A stretch of 64,000 nt of DNA, from assembly GCF_000374345.1 (NCBI RefSeq), contig NZ_KB893977.1, positions 97,197-161,196 of the forward strand. The letters are read 5' to 3'. Made by a program: the position numbers and the translations under genes. Numbering within the stretch: position 1 is the stretch's first letter; each line of letters begins with the position of its first letter. Below are positions 63,727 through 64,000 of this stretch, one piece after another. The stretch is from Heyndrickxia acidiproducens DSM 23148. Its GTDB lineage: Bacteria; Bacillota; Bacilli; Bacillales; Bacillaceae_C. Below the pieces are notes generated by a model that was not told where the DNA came from, did no database searches, and worked only from the letters and a program-made list of their open reading frames with translations.

Positions 63727-64000
63727 ATCGAGTAGGAGGCTAATCATTATTTGATTAGCCGACCTCTCACACCACCGTGCGTACGGTTCCGTACACGGCG
63801 GTTCTAAAGTTTACGACCTTACAGACAGATAATAATCCAGAAAACTTATATACCTTGCTCTTCGGAAGAGTTCGTTTGTTAAGGTTCTGGTTAAGATATG
63901 GCTGCCGGCAATTCTCCAGTAGCCTTTTCTTGTGTTTGCCCATTCCCAAGCTTTACTTTTATTGATCCCTAATTTCTTGAGCCAATAAAATCTTGTGCGT
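63727..64000 (-). mobile_element. Group II intron, 3' part (element continues beyond window)
   Basis: On the minus strand the reverse transcriptase stop is followed by a domain V-like hairpin (63771-63799; GAACCGCCGTGTACGG then CCGTACGCACGGTGG), then GTGTGAGAGG and a domain VI-like stem GGCTAATCA / TGATTAGCC (63738-63761), ending in CCTCCTACTCGAT near 63727. The CGC-type domain V suggests class IIC. The 5' end is outside the window; exact boundary uncertain. Confidence 0.85.
63811..63999 (-). CDS. ltrA: Group II intron reverse transcriptase/maturase (C-terminal 62 residues)
   Basis: The visible end reads FYWLKKLGINKSKAWEWANT then RKGYWRIAGSHILTRTLTNE and LFRRARYISFLDYYLSVRS, the typical C-terminus of group II intron reverse transcriptase-maturases. 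The stop codon at 63811-63813 precedes domain V by a few bases, as usual when the protein lies in domain IV. The catalytic YADD region lies beyond the window, so integrity is unknown. Confidence 0.88.
   Translation of the reverse strand, partial: RTRFYWLKKLGINKSKAWEWANTRKGYWRIAGSHILTRTLTNELFRRARYISFLDYYLSVRS

Noticed and set aside
63472..63735. 87-codon plus-strand frame upstream of nrdJ
   Set aside because: It covers the nrdJ promoter and NrdR boxes and lacks a ribosome site.

Overview
The window is about 64 kb of core chromosome from a spore-forming, moderately GC-rich member of the Bacillaceae. Gene order follows the Bacillus subtilis segment from spoVA through spoIIA, xerD-fur, the yqk/yqj genes, bkd, spo0A-spoIVB-recN, dxs, acc, spoIIIA and efp to yqhO. 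Gene content and sequence resemble Bacillus (Heyndrickxia/Weizmannia) coagulans, but the species is an inference.

Layout. 1-3.6 kb: spoVAA (partial), the forespore-sigma operon spoIIAA-spoIIAB-sigF, and dacF. 4-9.6 kb: xerD, yqzK, fur, spoIIM, yqxK (endonuclease Q type), nudF, the tiny FtsZ inhibitor gene mciZ, and yqkF. 10-15.6 kb: a mosaic relative to B. subtilis, with sinI-sinR, yqkE, xpaC-telA, yqkD and a LysM-GH18 spore-lysis type enzyme. 15.6-24.4 kb: an SOS-controlled yqjW-yqjX polymerase cassette, yqjQ, T-box-controlled proI, rnz, zwf, a yueI-type gene and a second Y-family polymerase. 24.4-28.2 kb: a lone cheW, yqjE, the 30-residue prli42, an L,D-transpeptidase and a lone fruK. 28.6-33.4 kb: the branched-chain 2-oxoacid dehydrogenase operon. 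34-49.3 kb: yqzF, yqiK, spo0A, spoIVB, recN, ahrC, yqxC, dxs, ispA, xseBA, folD, nusB, yqhY and accCB. 49.5-57.7 kb: the eight-gene spoIIIA operon, efp, papA, aroQ and yqhR. 58-63.4 kb: yqhQ, yqhP, yqhO and a class II ribonucleotide reductase. The right edge holds the 3' end of a group II intron with the C-terminus of its reverse transcriptase.

How the genes work together. Much of the window is the sporulation programme: Spo0A and sigma-H turn on spoIIA; SigF acts in the forespore on dacF; sigma-E in the mother cell drives spoIIM and spoIIIA; SpoIVB signals back; sigma-G drives spoVA. Promoter-like sequences fitting these sigma factors can be read upstream of spoIIA, dacF, spoIIM, spoIIIA, spo0A and spoVA. 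The other genes cover isoprenoid and fatty-acid precursors, DNA repair, C1 metabolism and dNTP supply.

No clearly new multi-gene system is present. The features I consider most worth a second look are a possible C-rich small RNA at about 27167-27235, an apparent AUU start codon for spoIIIAD, a family of structured 125-155 bp intergenic repeats at three loci, the trimmed bkd operon, twin NrdR boxes at nrdJ, and several tiny genes (mciZ, sinI, prli42) that length-filtered gene finders would miss.
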